This document shows positions 8,261-17,909 of a stretch of 17,909 nt of DNA, in pieces; positions within the stretch are counted from its first letter, which is position 1; each line of letters opens with the position of its first letter. The stretch comes from Smittium culicis (lineage: Eukaryota; Kickxellomycota; Harpellomycetes; Harpellales; Legeriomycetaceae): assembly GCA_001970855.1 (NCBI GenBank), contig LSSN01005820.1, forward strand, positions 1 through 17,909, in the 5' to 3' direction. The notes below the pieces were generated by a model that ran no database searches, was not told where the DNA came from, and saw only the letters and a program-made list of their open reading frames with translations. Made by a program: the position numbers and the translations under genes.

Positions 8261-10415
8261 TTATTCTAGGAGTTCTGATAGTTTTTTGGCAAAGATAAGG
8301 TCGGTGGAATTCTTGACAGTGTTCAAGACGTTATCGACATTTGATTTAGTGGTTAGTGGAGCACCGATGGCAACGCGAATGGCGCTAACGTTGTTAACAA
8401 TAGTAGGGGTAACAAAGATTTCGTTCTTTTCAAGGATATATTTGTGTAAAAGGCTGTTGACAAGAGTATGAAGTTTGTCCAAGTTTTGAATTTCGTCGAT
8501 GTTTTGTATTTCAGGGTAGAAATTGGCAGCGATAGATTCCTTGCTGATATAGAAAACGACTAATGAAAAGTGAACTGGGTAAAGAACCTTGAATCTTGAA
8601 TCCTGTCTTAAGTTTGATTCGAGATATTTGGCAAATCCGATATGCTTTCTGATGTGTGAGCGGATGTTTTTTGCACCATATGTTCTAAGAACAAACCACA
8701 ATTTGAGCGATCTAAAACGACGGCCAAGAGGTAACTGCCAGTCTTTGTAGTCTTGAACAAGGCCTGAATCAGTAGCATTATTTTTGTAGTAATCACGATG
8801 AATGGAAAGAGCTGATTTAACGTAGTAAGAGTTTTTGAACCAAAGTGCTGATAAATCAAAGTTTACAAGCATCCATTTGTGTGGATTGAAATTAAATGAG
8901 TCAGAGCGATTCATACCACTAGCTAATTCGCGCAATTCTTCACAAATTAGGCCTGCACCAGCGTATGCGGCATCCAAATGGAACCACAAATCATTTTCTT
9001 CAGCTAAAATAACAGTTAATAAGTCATGGTTGTTATTTAATAAAATAAAAAATATTTAAATTTTAATAAATATAAAAAAAAATTTGCTGGGAAGCACGAG
9101 CTAATAAAAAAAATACAGGGTGGCGATTTGTTCACTTACTTACATCGGCAATCCCGTTAAAATCGTCAATTGCGCAAATGGCAGTAGTACCGAAAGTACC
9201 GGTTATAAAGAATGGAACGAGATCAGCATCGAAGCATTCTTTGACAGCAGTCTCTATCAAGCTTTTTGTTATGGAACCATCACTGCCAGTAGTAATTCCC
9301 TTATATTTACAGCCGACGATCATAGTAGCTTTTTCTAAGCTAGAATGGGTTTGTGACGAACCTATAGCGATGAGTTTTGACAAGAAAGTGTCGAGTTCAA
9401 GTTGAGAGTAACCTGGGTTTGCGTTTTTGAATTTGTCAGTGGCTTTCTTTCTGGCAGCAATCAATGAGACTGTGATAGCTTCACTGGCTGATCCTTGTAT
9501 GACGCCACCACCGGTAGAAGGCTTTCCGTCAGTGCGGTTAAAAAGGTATGAATCGTCTAAACCAATAAGCTTAGCCAGCCAATCGAGGGTAATAGACTCC
9601 AACTCTGTCATGGCGGGGCCATTTATCCACTAAAATTGAATGACATATATTGATTTCAATAAAGTCTAAATTAAACAAGTACATAAATTAAATAAGTATA
9701 AGTTACAGAAAAGCCGATTCCGTTGAACATGCTGCTGTACATATCACCCAGAATACCAGGGTAGCTCGAACTTGCAGGGAAATAGCCAAAGAAATTTCCT
9801 ATAAAGATAAAAAATTATTTTCATAAATAAAGGCTTACAGTGAAGAAGTCTGAATAATAAGACTAATGCAAATAAAAAAAAACCTGATTGAAAATGAGTT
9901 ACGCCGGGCCTGATTTTAGAATCGACATCGGCCTTGATGACCTCAAAGCTTTCAGGTTCTATTAAACGATGTTATTATAAAAAGGATGTAATATATACGA
10001 AAATAGATAGATTTAGGAGTATATAAAAAAAGTCTGTATAGATCAATTACCTTCAGGGGCATTTTCAGGAATAATTTCGCGCAAATAGTTTGGCTTAACT
10101 TCAGATAATGCTATAATAAAAATGAAAAATTTAGATTGTAATAATATAAAGAAATTAAAAAATGATTGAAAAGCACGTTTGAAATATAAATCCACGCATG
10201 ACGCGAATTGGTAAAAAGGTGTAATGCAAAGCGAAAGTTTGCGGTATATGTATTAAGTTTTAGTGAATGTAAGTTTAGTTAAGCGTTTGGTATATACGTT
10301 TGAGCTGCTCGATGTTATCGTAGTAGTCGGCTATTGTGTCGATAAGCTCCTTTCCGACTCTTCTGAACTCTTCAGATGTCATTCCGAGGGGTGGGAAGTT
10401 AGCTTGATTATCCAT
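8261..10415 (-). CDS. Aromatic-L-amino-acid decarboxylase (PLP-dependent, group II), six exons
   Basis: Exons in coding order: 10415-10298, 10110-10051, 9958-9884, 9798-9707, 9629-9140, 9003-8261 (1578 nt, 525 aa). All junctions are GT/AG and join conserved family sequence without gaps. The family removes CO2 from tyrosine, DOPA, tryptophan or 5-HTP to give amines, in the cytosol, as a homodimer. Visible landmarks: GVTHF near residues 78-82, FPASSSYPG, GGGVIQGSASEA, His210 in QTHSSLEKA (cofactor-stacking histidine), Asp289 in HLDAAYAG (binds the PLP pyridine nitrogen), Lys321 in NFNPHKW (Schiff-base lysine) and Tyr350 in HRDYYKN, which aligns with loop Tyr332 of human DDC. Spacings 210-289-321-350 equal those of the human enzyme. 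A Tyr in that loop is typical of decarboxylases, Phe of aldehyde synthases. Somewhat longer than the usual 480 aa. The exact substrate cannot be read. Exon GC content is well above the surroundings. Confidence 0.96.
9134..9143 (-). promoter_or_regulatory. Overlapping tandem 5' splice donors, intron 5 of the decarboxylase
   Basis: GTAAGTAAGT on the minus strand offers two identical GTAAGT donors four bases apart. Using the second (intron 9139-9004) gives GAT GTA A|CT GAA, reading ADVTEENDLWFHLD, which fits the family. Using the first drops four bases and shifts the frame just before the PLP-binding Asp and Lys. Confidence 0.75.
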
Positions 10416-13400
10416 ATCTAATATGTTGTGTTTCTAAAAAGTTTCTTGCTAGATGAATTATGGGGTGGTAGATGTTTAGATCTCGACTTTAAAAATAAAA
10501 AAGCTGATTAAAATATCAATATAATTTAGCGCTGACGTTTTGCTTTAAATACAAAAAATCTTTTTGGTGAGTCTTTATGGGCACAATGGCTATTCTTCGC
10601 AGCAGGTCTAAGCTTCATAATTTTCAGGGGTAGATAAACGCTTTCTTTTTAACCAGATACGTATTTTTGTTTTAAAAAAGCATTTCAGCAAAATGCTACT
10701 ATATTGGTCTCATCATCGCTTAAATCAAACAAATCATTAACACTGCTAATAGATGAACTCGCTAATACTGCTAAAACGGATGAATATTTTTCTATCTTCT
10801 TTTGTAGGAAATGTTAGACAGGTGAATTGTTTTCAGTACACAAACGATTCTCATTTGCCTAACAAATGATCAGACTCTGCTCAGATAGTAATATAACATA
10901 ACATAACACAAAATAAAACAGCTCTTTTCTTTTTCTGCAAATCAGCAAGTCAGTTAATGAATAAATATCGAATCAAGGCCAAGAAATTAAAGTAGGTTAA
11001 ACAGTCCCCACTTGCATATCATCTAACTAAGCTTGCTGGTAAAATGGCTCAGGTTTGGTAAATTTTCAATAAGCTCTAAATTCCCTTTTTATTTTTGTTC
11101 TTCTGCAAAAAGCTTTAACTACTGTTTTGTAATCAGAACTTTATCTGATCTAAACTTTACTAATTATCGCACTCTAAACGCAATCGGAACAAAAAGCCGT
11201 TTACTTATTTTCTTAAGGATATATCAGTCACATTCAATTATAATTTAGAAATATCTGATAAGTATTAAATAAGATAAAAAAATTTTACACACAAAGATCT
11301 TTTTCAGCTTCGCTGTTTTACAATAATTACTAAAAAAAACATCGCATAATATTCCACGTGCCAATTTAATTCGATATAAACTATCACAAAAACATCTATA
11401 ACATCAAAAGGAACACCTACCAAATGCTTTTTTAAAATATATAAGCTAAATTATGTATCTTGAACCATATCATTTATTCCTCTTAGCTCAAAAAACAGTA
11501 TAATTTATTTTAATCCGCAAAACTATACTATTAATTACCAAATACTTTTTATTAATTCACAATATCCATCCAAGTCTATAAAAACCGAGATACCCGCATT
11601 AGTAAAAAAAAAAGCGGAATATGAACATACGATAATTCTCGAAAAATACTTTAATACAACTATTCAAAAAAATTCAAAAAAAAAAAACTGATCAAAAAAT
11701 TAAGCTATTATAACCACTTATTAATTGCAATAATGTATTCGAATTAAAAAAAATACTTATAACCTGTTGAAATTTTTGGTTTATTTAAATCTGCACTTTA
11801 TTTAAGCATTAGTTATTTTTTGTTGTTTGAAAAAAAATATAGTATTATAATTAGAGTAAAGTAAAATTGATAGTATGTTTTCGCTAGTCGAAAACATAAT
11901 AAATAAAAGTTTAAAACATAAAAGAAGCGTGAGAATAATTAGATATATAAATACGTTACGAATATTAAAGCTAAAAATAAACAGACAATACATTCGCTTA
12001 CTTAACTTTATCGTCATAATTCATTGTTGCACAGAAAACACAACAAAATCCGCAGTCATAAAATATTACTTTTCATGAAATTAATTTTTAATACACAATT
12101 TCTTCAAGAAAGCAAAAGTACATTGTATCAACTATTTATTATCCATCTCCCATCAAACATTCTTTAGAAAAGTGAATTAATTTGATTTTCTAGTAATTTA
12201 TAAGTTTAATAATATGTATTATATACAAAAAGTAAATTTATTGTGATTGGATGCATGTAATTGTACAATGATTATAAGATCTCCAACATAACTTTGACAG
12301 ATTAGGCTCAATTCCCCCGCCCACATTACCCTAAACTATACTAAGAAATATTGAAAAAACTGTTCAAAAGAGCTAAAATGTGAAAAGCTATCTTTGCAGA
12401 TCCATGTTTATTTTTAGAGGCAACTGATATGCTATGAAAAATACATACCCCTAAATTAAAAATAAAATCTTGGCTGAAAAAAGCTAAGGCTATTTTGGGA
12501 AAAAAAAGACTTCTTACAATAAAATCGCAAATATTATAACACAAGTAAATAATGTACACCTAGTTCTAAATATGAATGATTAAATAATCATTTTAACAAC
12601 AAAATAATGAAAAATATCGAATAATCTGTTCAAAACCGGTTTAAAAATGACAAAGTCAGTACAAACTAGATTTAGCCGTAGAGGAATATTTTACATATTT
12701 ATCAACTATGCGTTGCTGTTACCTAATTTCAATTTAACCTTGGACTAAATAAATAGTTCTAAACTAAGTAATATGAAACAAACCAACCTTTTACGTTTAT
12801 TGAAACATTTTTCAACTGATGTTACGAAAAATTTCAGAGAAAAATAAAATTACACTAAAAACCCTGATTTTAAAATAGGCGATTTAGTTCATAGCTTTGA
12901 TAGAATTTATCGATTATTCATGACTCGATAAGCGAAAAATACACAATTAAGAAATATAACATCATGGTGCAAAACTAGACAGAAGACCTATATCTTTTCA
13001 TTAAACAAAAAAAATCTTGTTTATGGAAAATAGTTATAGACTAAATAACTAAGACATAACCAAGTTGAGGGCTTGTGGATTAATTAGTTATAAATAAAAA
13101 AACATCAATTTATAGTAATTCAAAAGGTATGATCACTCCAATATTTGCGAAAATAAACAAATATTTTTGTAATTAAATTACAATAGAATTTAGAATAATA
13201 AAATTAGATAGATAAAATAAAGAAATGTATAAAAATTAAATATTCCAAGAGTTTTTAAGCACCCTAAATTAAAATAAAGCTTGGTCCAAAAACTCGTGAT
13301 GTTATACTAGGTATACAGAAATTATATTTTGGGGCCTAGAAATTAGTTTAATATTCAATAAAATTTATCGATTTTATGCTGTCTATTTTCTTGATGTTTA

Positions 13401-13750
13401 TCCTCAAAAATAGCAACGTAGATTAGAAAAGTGAATAAAGTATTACCTGTGATGAATTTCTCCTTATTTTTGTAACTAATTAACTTCAGGAGGCGAGAGG
13501 AAATTAATCAATTTAAGAATGTATTCTCTTAAAAAAATTTATTACCCTTTTATTTATTTGTAGAATATAAGAAAAATTTAATATAGACCCTATAATATTA
13601 ATACTACTACGCTTTTGAACGATATTATCCCATCTCGATGTTTTTTTTTTTTTAGTTAGGAAATTTATTCAATATTTTAATAATACTTTAAAAAATTAAT
13701 ATAATAAAATTGTAAATAAATAAAAAATATTTTATTTTTCATCCGATTCC
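10416..13750. other. Long AT-rich region without a supported gene
   Basis: The first few hundred bases should carry the decarboxylase promoter. Beyond that I see short chance frames (11033-11248 plus, 11875-12078 plus, 11802-12017 minus, 12341-12559 minus) with no family resemblance and AT-driven Ile/Lys/Asn/Phe content. Minor structure: AATGATTA-aa-TAATCATT (12575-12592), a near-repeat of CCCTAAATTAAAA...CTTGG at about 12449 and 13262, and a long T run near 13640. No tRNA seen. Confidence 0.55.
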
Positions 13751-13796
13751 CCTCTGCTGCTCTAGCAGCTCCGTACCCACTGGGCATTGATTCAAG
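13751..13796. repeat. Dispersed hairpin motif, copy 2
   Basis: CCTCT, hairpin GCTGC-TCTA-GCAGC (13756-13769), TCCGTACC, then CCACTGGGCATTGATTCAAG. It matches copy 1 (3200-3226 plus 3266-3283), with about 40 bases of copy 1 missing between the two blocks. On the minus strand the block reads LESMPSGYGAARAAEGN in an open frame. Copy 1 gives LEAMPGW and RYAAGRPAEEF in two frames. That fits relics of one mobile-element sequence, yet the stem changes keep pairing. Confidence 0.6.
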
Positions 13797-16139
13797 GGCC
13801 CATCTCGATTTTATTAATAAAAAATCATTGCGTATTCGTGTTTAGTATAAAGTACTGCCTTTCAACAATGAATTTCTATTAGTTGGTTATTTTAATAATA
13901 AGCTTTTTTATTTTATAGCCAGTATGCCGATTTTTCAATAAAACATCTACAAGATATAGCAAACAGTGTTTACTGATAAAAAAAATTTTTTTGATCGACT
14001 ATTAGCAAAATAAACAATATACGATTATTATTATTTATCAATTAGCGTATTCTTCATTTTAATCTTTCGATCTTTTCTTCTGTAATGCTAATAAATTTAT
14101 ATCGATACCTTTTATTTAGTATTTCCTTGTTCCTAAAATAAAAAATAAAAATTTTTATTAATACTGTTATATTTAACCGTATGGTTAATCAAACAAATTA
14201 GCTGAATTCTGAGCATATAATCAAAAACTTCAGCAAAAAAAAAAAAACAACTATCAAAGCTAAATATGGTCCCTGCGTATATACCACATAAAAATTATGA
14301 ATACACTTTTCACTTGGTTATAAATATTTTAAAAAAAAAGTAATCAATTTAGAATTTGGGTATACGTGTCGATGAGTTTTAATTATTAAGGGAGGGGGGT
14401 TCGGAGCTTTTGATACTCTCTATGTCAACTGCAACTCATATTTATTAGTTATAACTGTCTGAGTCAAAAATAAATATTTTGTGTTTTTTTTTTTATAAAA
14501 AAATTATATTACCAATATAATAAAATAATAAAGTGTAAAAAAAGTGAATAAAATAATGGATTTTTTTTTTAAAATTTTTGCTATCTATTTATGGACTGTC
14601 ATTTAAGAAAATCCAGTATATCGTCTTGTTTATAGTTCTATTGAAATAAAAATTCTTTTTTCTCTGCTATCACGGTTATTACTGGAAAAAAAAAGATTTT
14701 ATTAACTTTATATTGTGTGCTTAGATGAGGTTATAAAGTAATTCAGATCTCGCTAATTTATGCTTTTTTTATTTGTGGTAAATATCTTCAATCTAAATAG
14801 CTTTAATAAATCCAATGTGATCTAACTGAATAAGTAGAAAAAAGAAAAGAGAATAATTCTATATTAAACCCATCGTGAATTAAAAAGAGAAAATATTTGT
14901 AATTTTTAGTGTATATTTAATGCAGGTCACAAACTCCTTCCAAATGCAAACGTAAAAAATATTTACACTTGGATTTTTCTTTTAAATCAACATTTTTTTA
15001 TAAAATTATCAAGTTAAGTAAAAGGATTGATACATTTTCGCTGAGAAAAAAATTTTATACTGGATTAGTTTCAAGAGAGTATATTGTTTACATCATGAGA
15101 TGAGTGGTATTATACTATTCTTGGCCCAAAAAGCTTTTTTTTTTCTTTATAATGATATCGGTGGGTTTTAGAATTCTTTAAAAAATTTTATGGCGATAAG
15201 ATTTGTTTATTATTAAATGCTTAGGCTATTTTTAGTAGATAATGTGGCTAAATGTTTACTATAATTATCTTTGTAGAAAGATATCTTATTTTTTGATATT
15301 GGATTCATCAATTGAAAGTTAAAAAATTAAAACAATGTCTATAGCCAATAATTTAAGAAAATAGATGCGAATGAGGGAGTGCGATTAAATTGAGTAATAC
15401 TTGATTAAAGAAACGATTGGATGTTTTTCAAACGCGTTTAATGGCTGATTTTTATTAATTTCTTTAGTAGTAGGTGATTCTGATCGGCAATACTATCCAA
15501 TAATATTTCTGATTAGTAGTTTGGTAAGAGTTTTTCATTATTATTGATGCTTGGAAATTTGTGTAGGAATAAACTTAGACAGGGATATGAATATATTACA
15601 CCTCTTTTAACTTTTCCATTAAAGCTTTTGAGTTCAAACAATTCGAAATCTATACAAAGGTAGGTTTGTTTTCCTTCTGTTTAATTATTATACCAGATAA
15701 AACCTCATACTCTTTCCTTTTTTTTACTCCTATAATTTTTACTATATAGAAAGAATTCATTTATTTATTCTTAAAAAAAAAACAAAATAAATAATAAAAC
15801 AAAAAGATTAAGCAGAAGAGGAAAAAATAATTCAAAAAATTCTGAATACCAAATTTCAATAACAAAGAAAAAAAAAATTAAAAAAAATCACCTCAGCTTA
15901 CAGAACAAGAAAATAGTTTCAAAAAATATTAAAATTTAAAATATCTTCAAAAAAATTTTATAAAAAAAAGCTTTTTAACTGGTATGTACTTTTTCAAATA
16001 TTTGTAGCTTAAATCATCTGTTTTTATTTTTTATTTTAGATGTGCAAGCATTTTTATGCTCTAAAGCTTAAGGGGAACCTTAAATTTTTTGCTTTTGAAT
16101 ACTTTTAAATATGCAAATATCAATTTTATTTACACAACA
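13797..16139. other. AT-rich spacer upstream of the poly(A)-binding protein gene
   Basis: No supported gene. Contains a G-rich run (GGGAGGGGGG near 14391-14400), A-rich stretches at 15770-15960, and a possible orphan intron at 15982-16039 (GTATGT donor, TTTTAG acceptor) followed at once by an ATG that opens only 22 codons. It may be part of an upstream leader of the next gene or chance. Confidence 0.45.
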
Positions 16140-16321
16140 ACATCCCTAGATTCATTTTCTTCACTCCCTAATCAACATAGACCGAATTTTCTGCTTTTTT
16201 TTCCCACCCTTATTATTCTGTTCAAAACTTCAATTCATTCAACTCAAGCTTTTTTTTTTCCTCCATCAATTTAGTGCCAAAAATTCCTCCAAACGATCAA
16301 TTACTTAGAAAACTACCTATC
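16140..16321 (+). promoter_or_regulatory. Pyrimidine-rich leader of the poly(A)-binding protein gene
   Basis: The plus strand turns strongly C+T-rich just before the gene, as often seen near fungal transcription starts. It ends in a polypyrimidine run, CCTCCATCAATTTAG (AG at 16273-16274), which also looks like a 3' splice site. A 5'-leader intron ending there is possible. The coding frame is open back through 16274. Confidence 0.45.
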
Positions 16322-17236
16322 ATGGAATATAACAACTCAGAAAATACTGCTGATTCTTCAAGCATGCAACAATCTTATTCAAATTCAGGTCCTAATGAAA
16401 CCTCTAATCTATCCTCTGCACCTGTCAGTCTTGATGATTATGAAGTCAACGATCCTGTAAACAAATCCTCTCCATCTTTAAAATATTTTTATATCCATAT
16501 TTTAATTTATACTCACCTATTAAATATAATATTTTGAATAGGAATTAGCTGCTTTAAAAAAACAAATGCAGCAAATGGAAGAAGAAGCTGCTAAGCTTAG
16601 AGAATTGCAAGCCCAAACTACAAAAGTCATTTCTGACGAACGTAATTTACCTCACTTCTCTTCGTTTTTATTCGCTTTATCTTTTCTAACATTTTTATTT
16701 TAACTTTTATCAAATCATAGAGTCAAGAGACGAAGCTGATGCAAGATCTTTATATATTGGTAATGTTGACTACAGTACTACCCCTGAAGAACTTCAAGCT
16801 CACTTCCATTCCTGTGGTTTAATAAACAGAGTCACTATCCTATGTGATAAATGGACTGGCCACCCTAAAGGGTAACTACTCTAAACCTATTCCTTATTTA
16901 TTTATTTATTTGTTATCCACGCAATCTATTTCTAAAAAATGGTTTTTTACTTAAAATTTCTCTATTTTTAGATTTGCATATATTGAATTTGCAGATAAAA
17001 ATTCAGTTACCTCCGCCATGCAATTCGAAGGTTCCCTACTACACGGCCGCCCTATTAAAGTTAGCCCAAAAAGAACTAATGTTCCGGGCGTAACTCGAGG
17101 AAGAGGTCGTGGTGCCCCCGGATTTTACGGTGGAATGTATCCAATGAGAGGTGGCTTCTACATGCCCAGAGGAACAAGGCCTTATGCCCGTGGCGGTAGA
17201 GGCCGAGGAAGAGGAACACACTTCTCACCATACTGA
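16322..17236 (+). CDS. Nuclear poly(A)-binding protein 2 (PABPN1/Pab2 family), four exons
   Basis: Exons 16322-16456, 16542-16641, 16721-16871 and 16972-17236 (651 nt, 216 aa); introns of 85, 79 and 100 nt with GTAAAC, GTAATT and GTAACT donors. The family coats nascent poly(A) tails in the nucleus, stimulates poly(A) polymerase and acts in nuclear RNA turnover. Order: Ser/Asn/Gln-rich N-terminus (1-45), short coiled coil with [17 protein letters not shown] (about 50-70), the signature [15 protein letters not shown] with RNP2 LYIGNV (89-94), one RRM to about 160 with RNP1 KGFAYIEF (128-135), then PKRTNVPG and an Arg/Gly-rich tail (170-216) ending in SPY, as in animal PABPN1. The RG tail is a typical arginine-methylation target in this family. 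The start is the first in-frame ATG; the frame extends upstream to 16274 without a stop, so an N-terminal exon across a leader intron cannot be excluded. Confidence 0.95.
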
Positions 17237-17257
17237 TTATTATTATTATTATTATTA
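17237..17257 (+). repeat. (TTA)7 microsatellite directly after the stop codon
   Basis: Seven TTA units begin at the base after the TGA of the poly(A)-binding protein gene, inside its 3' UTR. Likely length-polymorphic; no function evident. Confidence 0.9.
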
Positions 17258-17573
17258 TTTTTAATCCTAACGAGCTTTCGTAGCTGATTTTTTTCTTTTT
17301 TTTTATCTTATCATATATTTTTTCTTTTAAATATTTCTATATTCATATACAAGTAGTTTTTTCCACCATCTTTTTTCTTAATAAATAAATTCTACTTGCA
17401 TTGTTATTATTTGAATATGTTTTTTTAATAAATCATTTAGCAGAATGAAAAAATAAAAAAAAAACTTTATTTTTTTCACTTAATACTTGAAATAAATAAA
17501 AAAAAGCGAAAACGATTTTTTGATACACATAGAAAAAAAATTAAAAAAAATTTGAAAAATCTGTGATAGATTT
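17258..17573. terminator. Shared 3' flank of two convergent genes
   Basis: Plus-strand AATAAA occurs twice (17380-17385, 17384-17389), about 145 bases after the poly(A)-binding protein stop. On the minus strand AATAAA lies at 17471-17466, about 105 bases after the stop of the small gene. A/T runs fill the rest. Confidence 0.5.
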
Positions 17574-17871
17574 TTATATTCCCGGAGTCGCTTCGATTAA
17601 TAACACAGCGATGTAATGAGCAATTCCAAGCCCAATGCAAATATTAACGGAATTGCTAAAAATACAACAAAATATATTAAAAAAAATTAGAATAAAGCAA
17701 GTTTTGTCTATATGGTTTATCACATGCATTTCATTTTCGATAAACACTTATTTTATTAGATACCATATTCTTAAATTACCTGCGAAGATCGTAAGCAGCT
17801 GCTAAAGATAGACACAAGTATACGCTAAACTTGAAATTTCCGGCCAACTGCAAACTGTTCAGCTGTGCCAT
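17574..17871 (-). CDS. Small two-helix membrane protein, possibly the C-terminal part of a longer gene
   Basis: Exons 17871-17780 and 17655-17574 join at CGCAG|GTAATT ... TTTTTAG|C in phase, giving 57 aa ending at TAA. I do not recognise the protein. It has two hydrophobic stretches, residues about 13-27 (FKFSVYLCLSLAAAY) and 33-52 (SVNICIGLGIAHYIAVLLIE), separated by a short polar turn (DLRSN), so a two-pass membrane hairpin is plausible. GC content and codon use resemble the neighbouring exons rather than spacer, and splicing gives continuous hydrophobic sequence; both support a real gene. The ATG is preceded directly by TTATTGGTGTATAG, which also fits a 3' splice site, so the gene may continue upstream beyond the window. 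Convergent with the poly(A)-binding protein gene. Confidence 0.55.
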
Positions 17872-17909
17872 CTATACACCAATAAAAGAGATTAAAATTT
17901 TAAAAAAAA

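Noticed and set aside
8286..9633. Several plus-strand and one minus-strand frames over the decarboxylase
   Set aside because: All are shadows in other frames of exons whose correct frame carries clear family motifs.
11033..11248. 71-codon plus-strand frame
   Set aside because: It does not begin with ATG, has no similarity I recognise and no splice or leader context.
11802..12078. Overlapping plus and minus frames of 67 and 71 codons
   Set aside because: They lie opposite each other in very AT-rich DNA, have Ile/Lys/Phe/Asn-dominated content and no recognisable motif. Typical chance frames.
12341..12559. 72-codon hydrophobic minus-strand frame
   Set aside because: It starts at GTG, composition follows the AT-rich background, and no neighbour or motif supports it.
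17039..17221. 60-codon minus-strand Ser-rich frame
   Set aside because: It is the antisense of the Arg/Gly-rich tail of the poly(A)-binding protein.

Overview
The window reads as nuclear DNA of an AT-rich eukaryote with short spliceosomal introns (77-187 nt; donors mostly GTAAxx or GTATxx, acceptors TAG). Compact genes, pyrimidine-rich leaders, a fungal/animal-type nuclear poly(A)-binding protein and large degenerate F-box/ankyrin genes suggest an early-diverging fungus, possibly a zygomycete-grade lineage such as Harpellales. That placement is an inference from gene style. No prokaryotic signals, tRNA, rRNA or CRISPR were seen.

Layout. Positions 1-7271 hold two tandem minus-strand paralogues of a large F-box plus ankyrin-repeat protein. 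Copy A (1-2396) runs off the left edge and is interrupted by one in-frame TAA. After that stop the same frame stays open for 460 more codons that align to copy B. Copy B (4428-7271) is complete at both ends but carries one in-frame TAA and two frame changes that cancel each other. Between the copies lies an isolated GC-richer island (about 3195-3625). Its left end contains a 27-base hairpin motif that recurs at 13751-13777 with two compensatory base-pair changes.

Positions 8261-10415 hold a six-exon, intact aromatic-L-amino-acid decarboxylase on the minus strand (525 aa predicted). Its PLP lysine, PLP aspartate, stacking histidine and loop tyrosine are all present. Its last intron starts with overlapping GTAAGT donors, only one of which keeps the frame.

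Positions 10416-16321 are AT-rich and hold no gene I can support, apart from the second hairpin copy and a pyrimidine-rich leader before the next gene. Positions 16322-17236 hold a four-exon PABPN1/Pab2-type nuclear poly(A)-binding protein on the plus strand. It converges on a small two-exon membrane-protein gene (17574-17871, minus) that may continue beyond the right edge.

There is no operon-like logic. The decarboxylase and poly(A)-binding genes are conserved single-copy-type genes. The ankyrin pair looks like a fast-evolving, decaying family whose base composition is close to that of the surrounding spacer.
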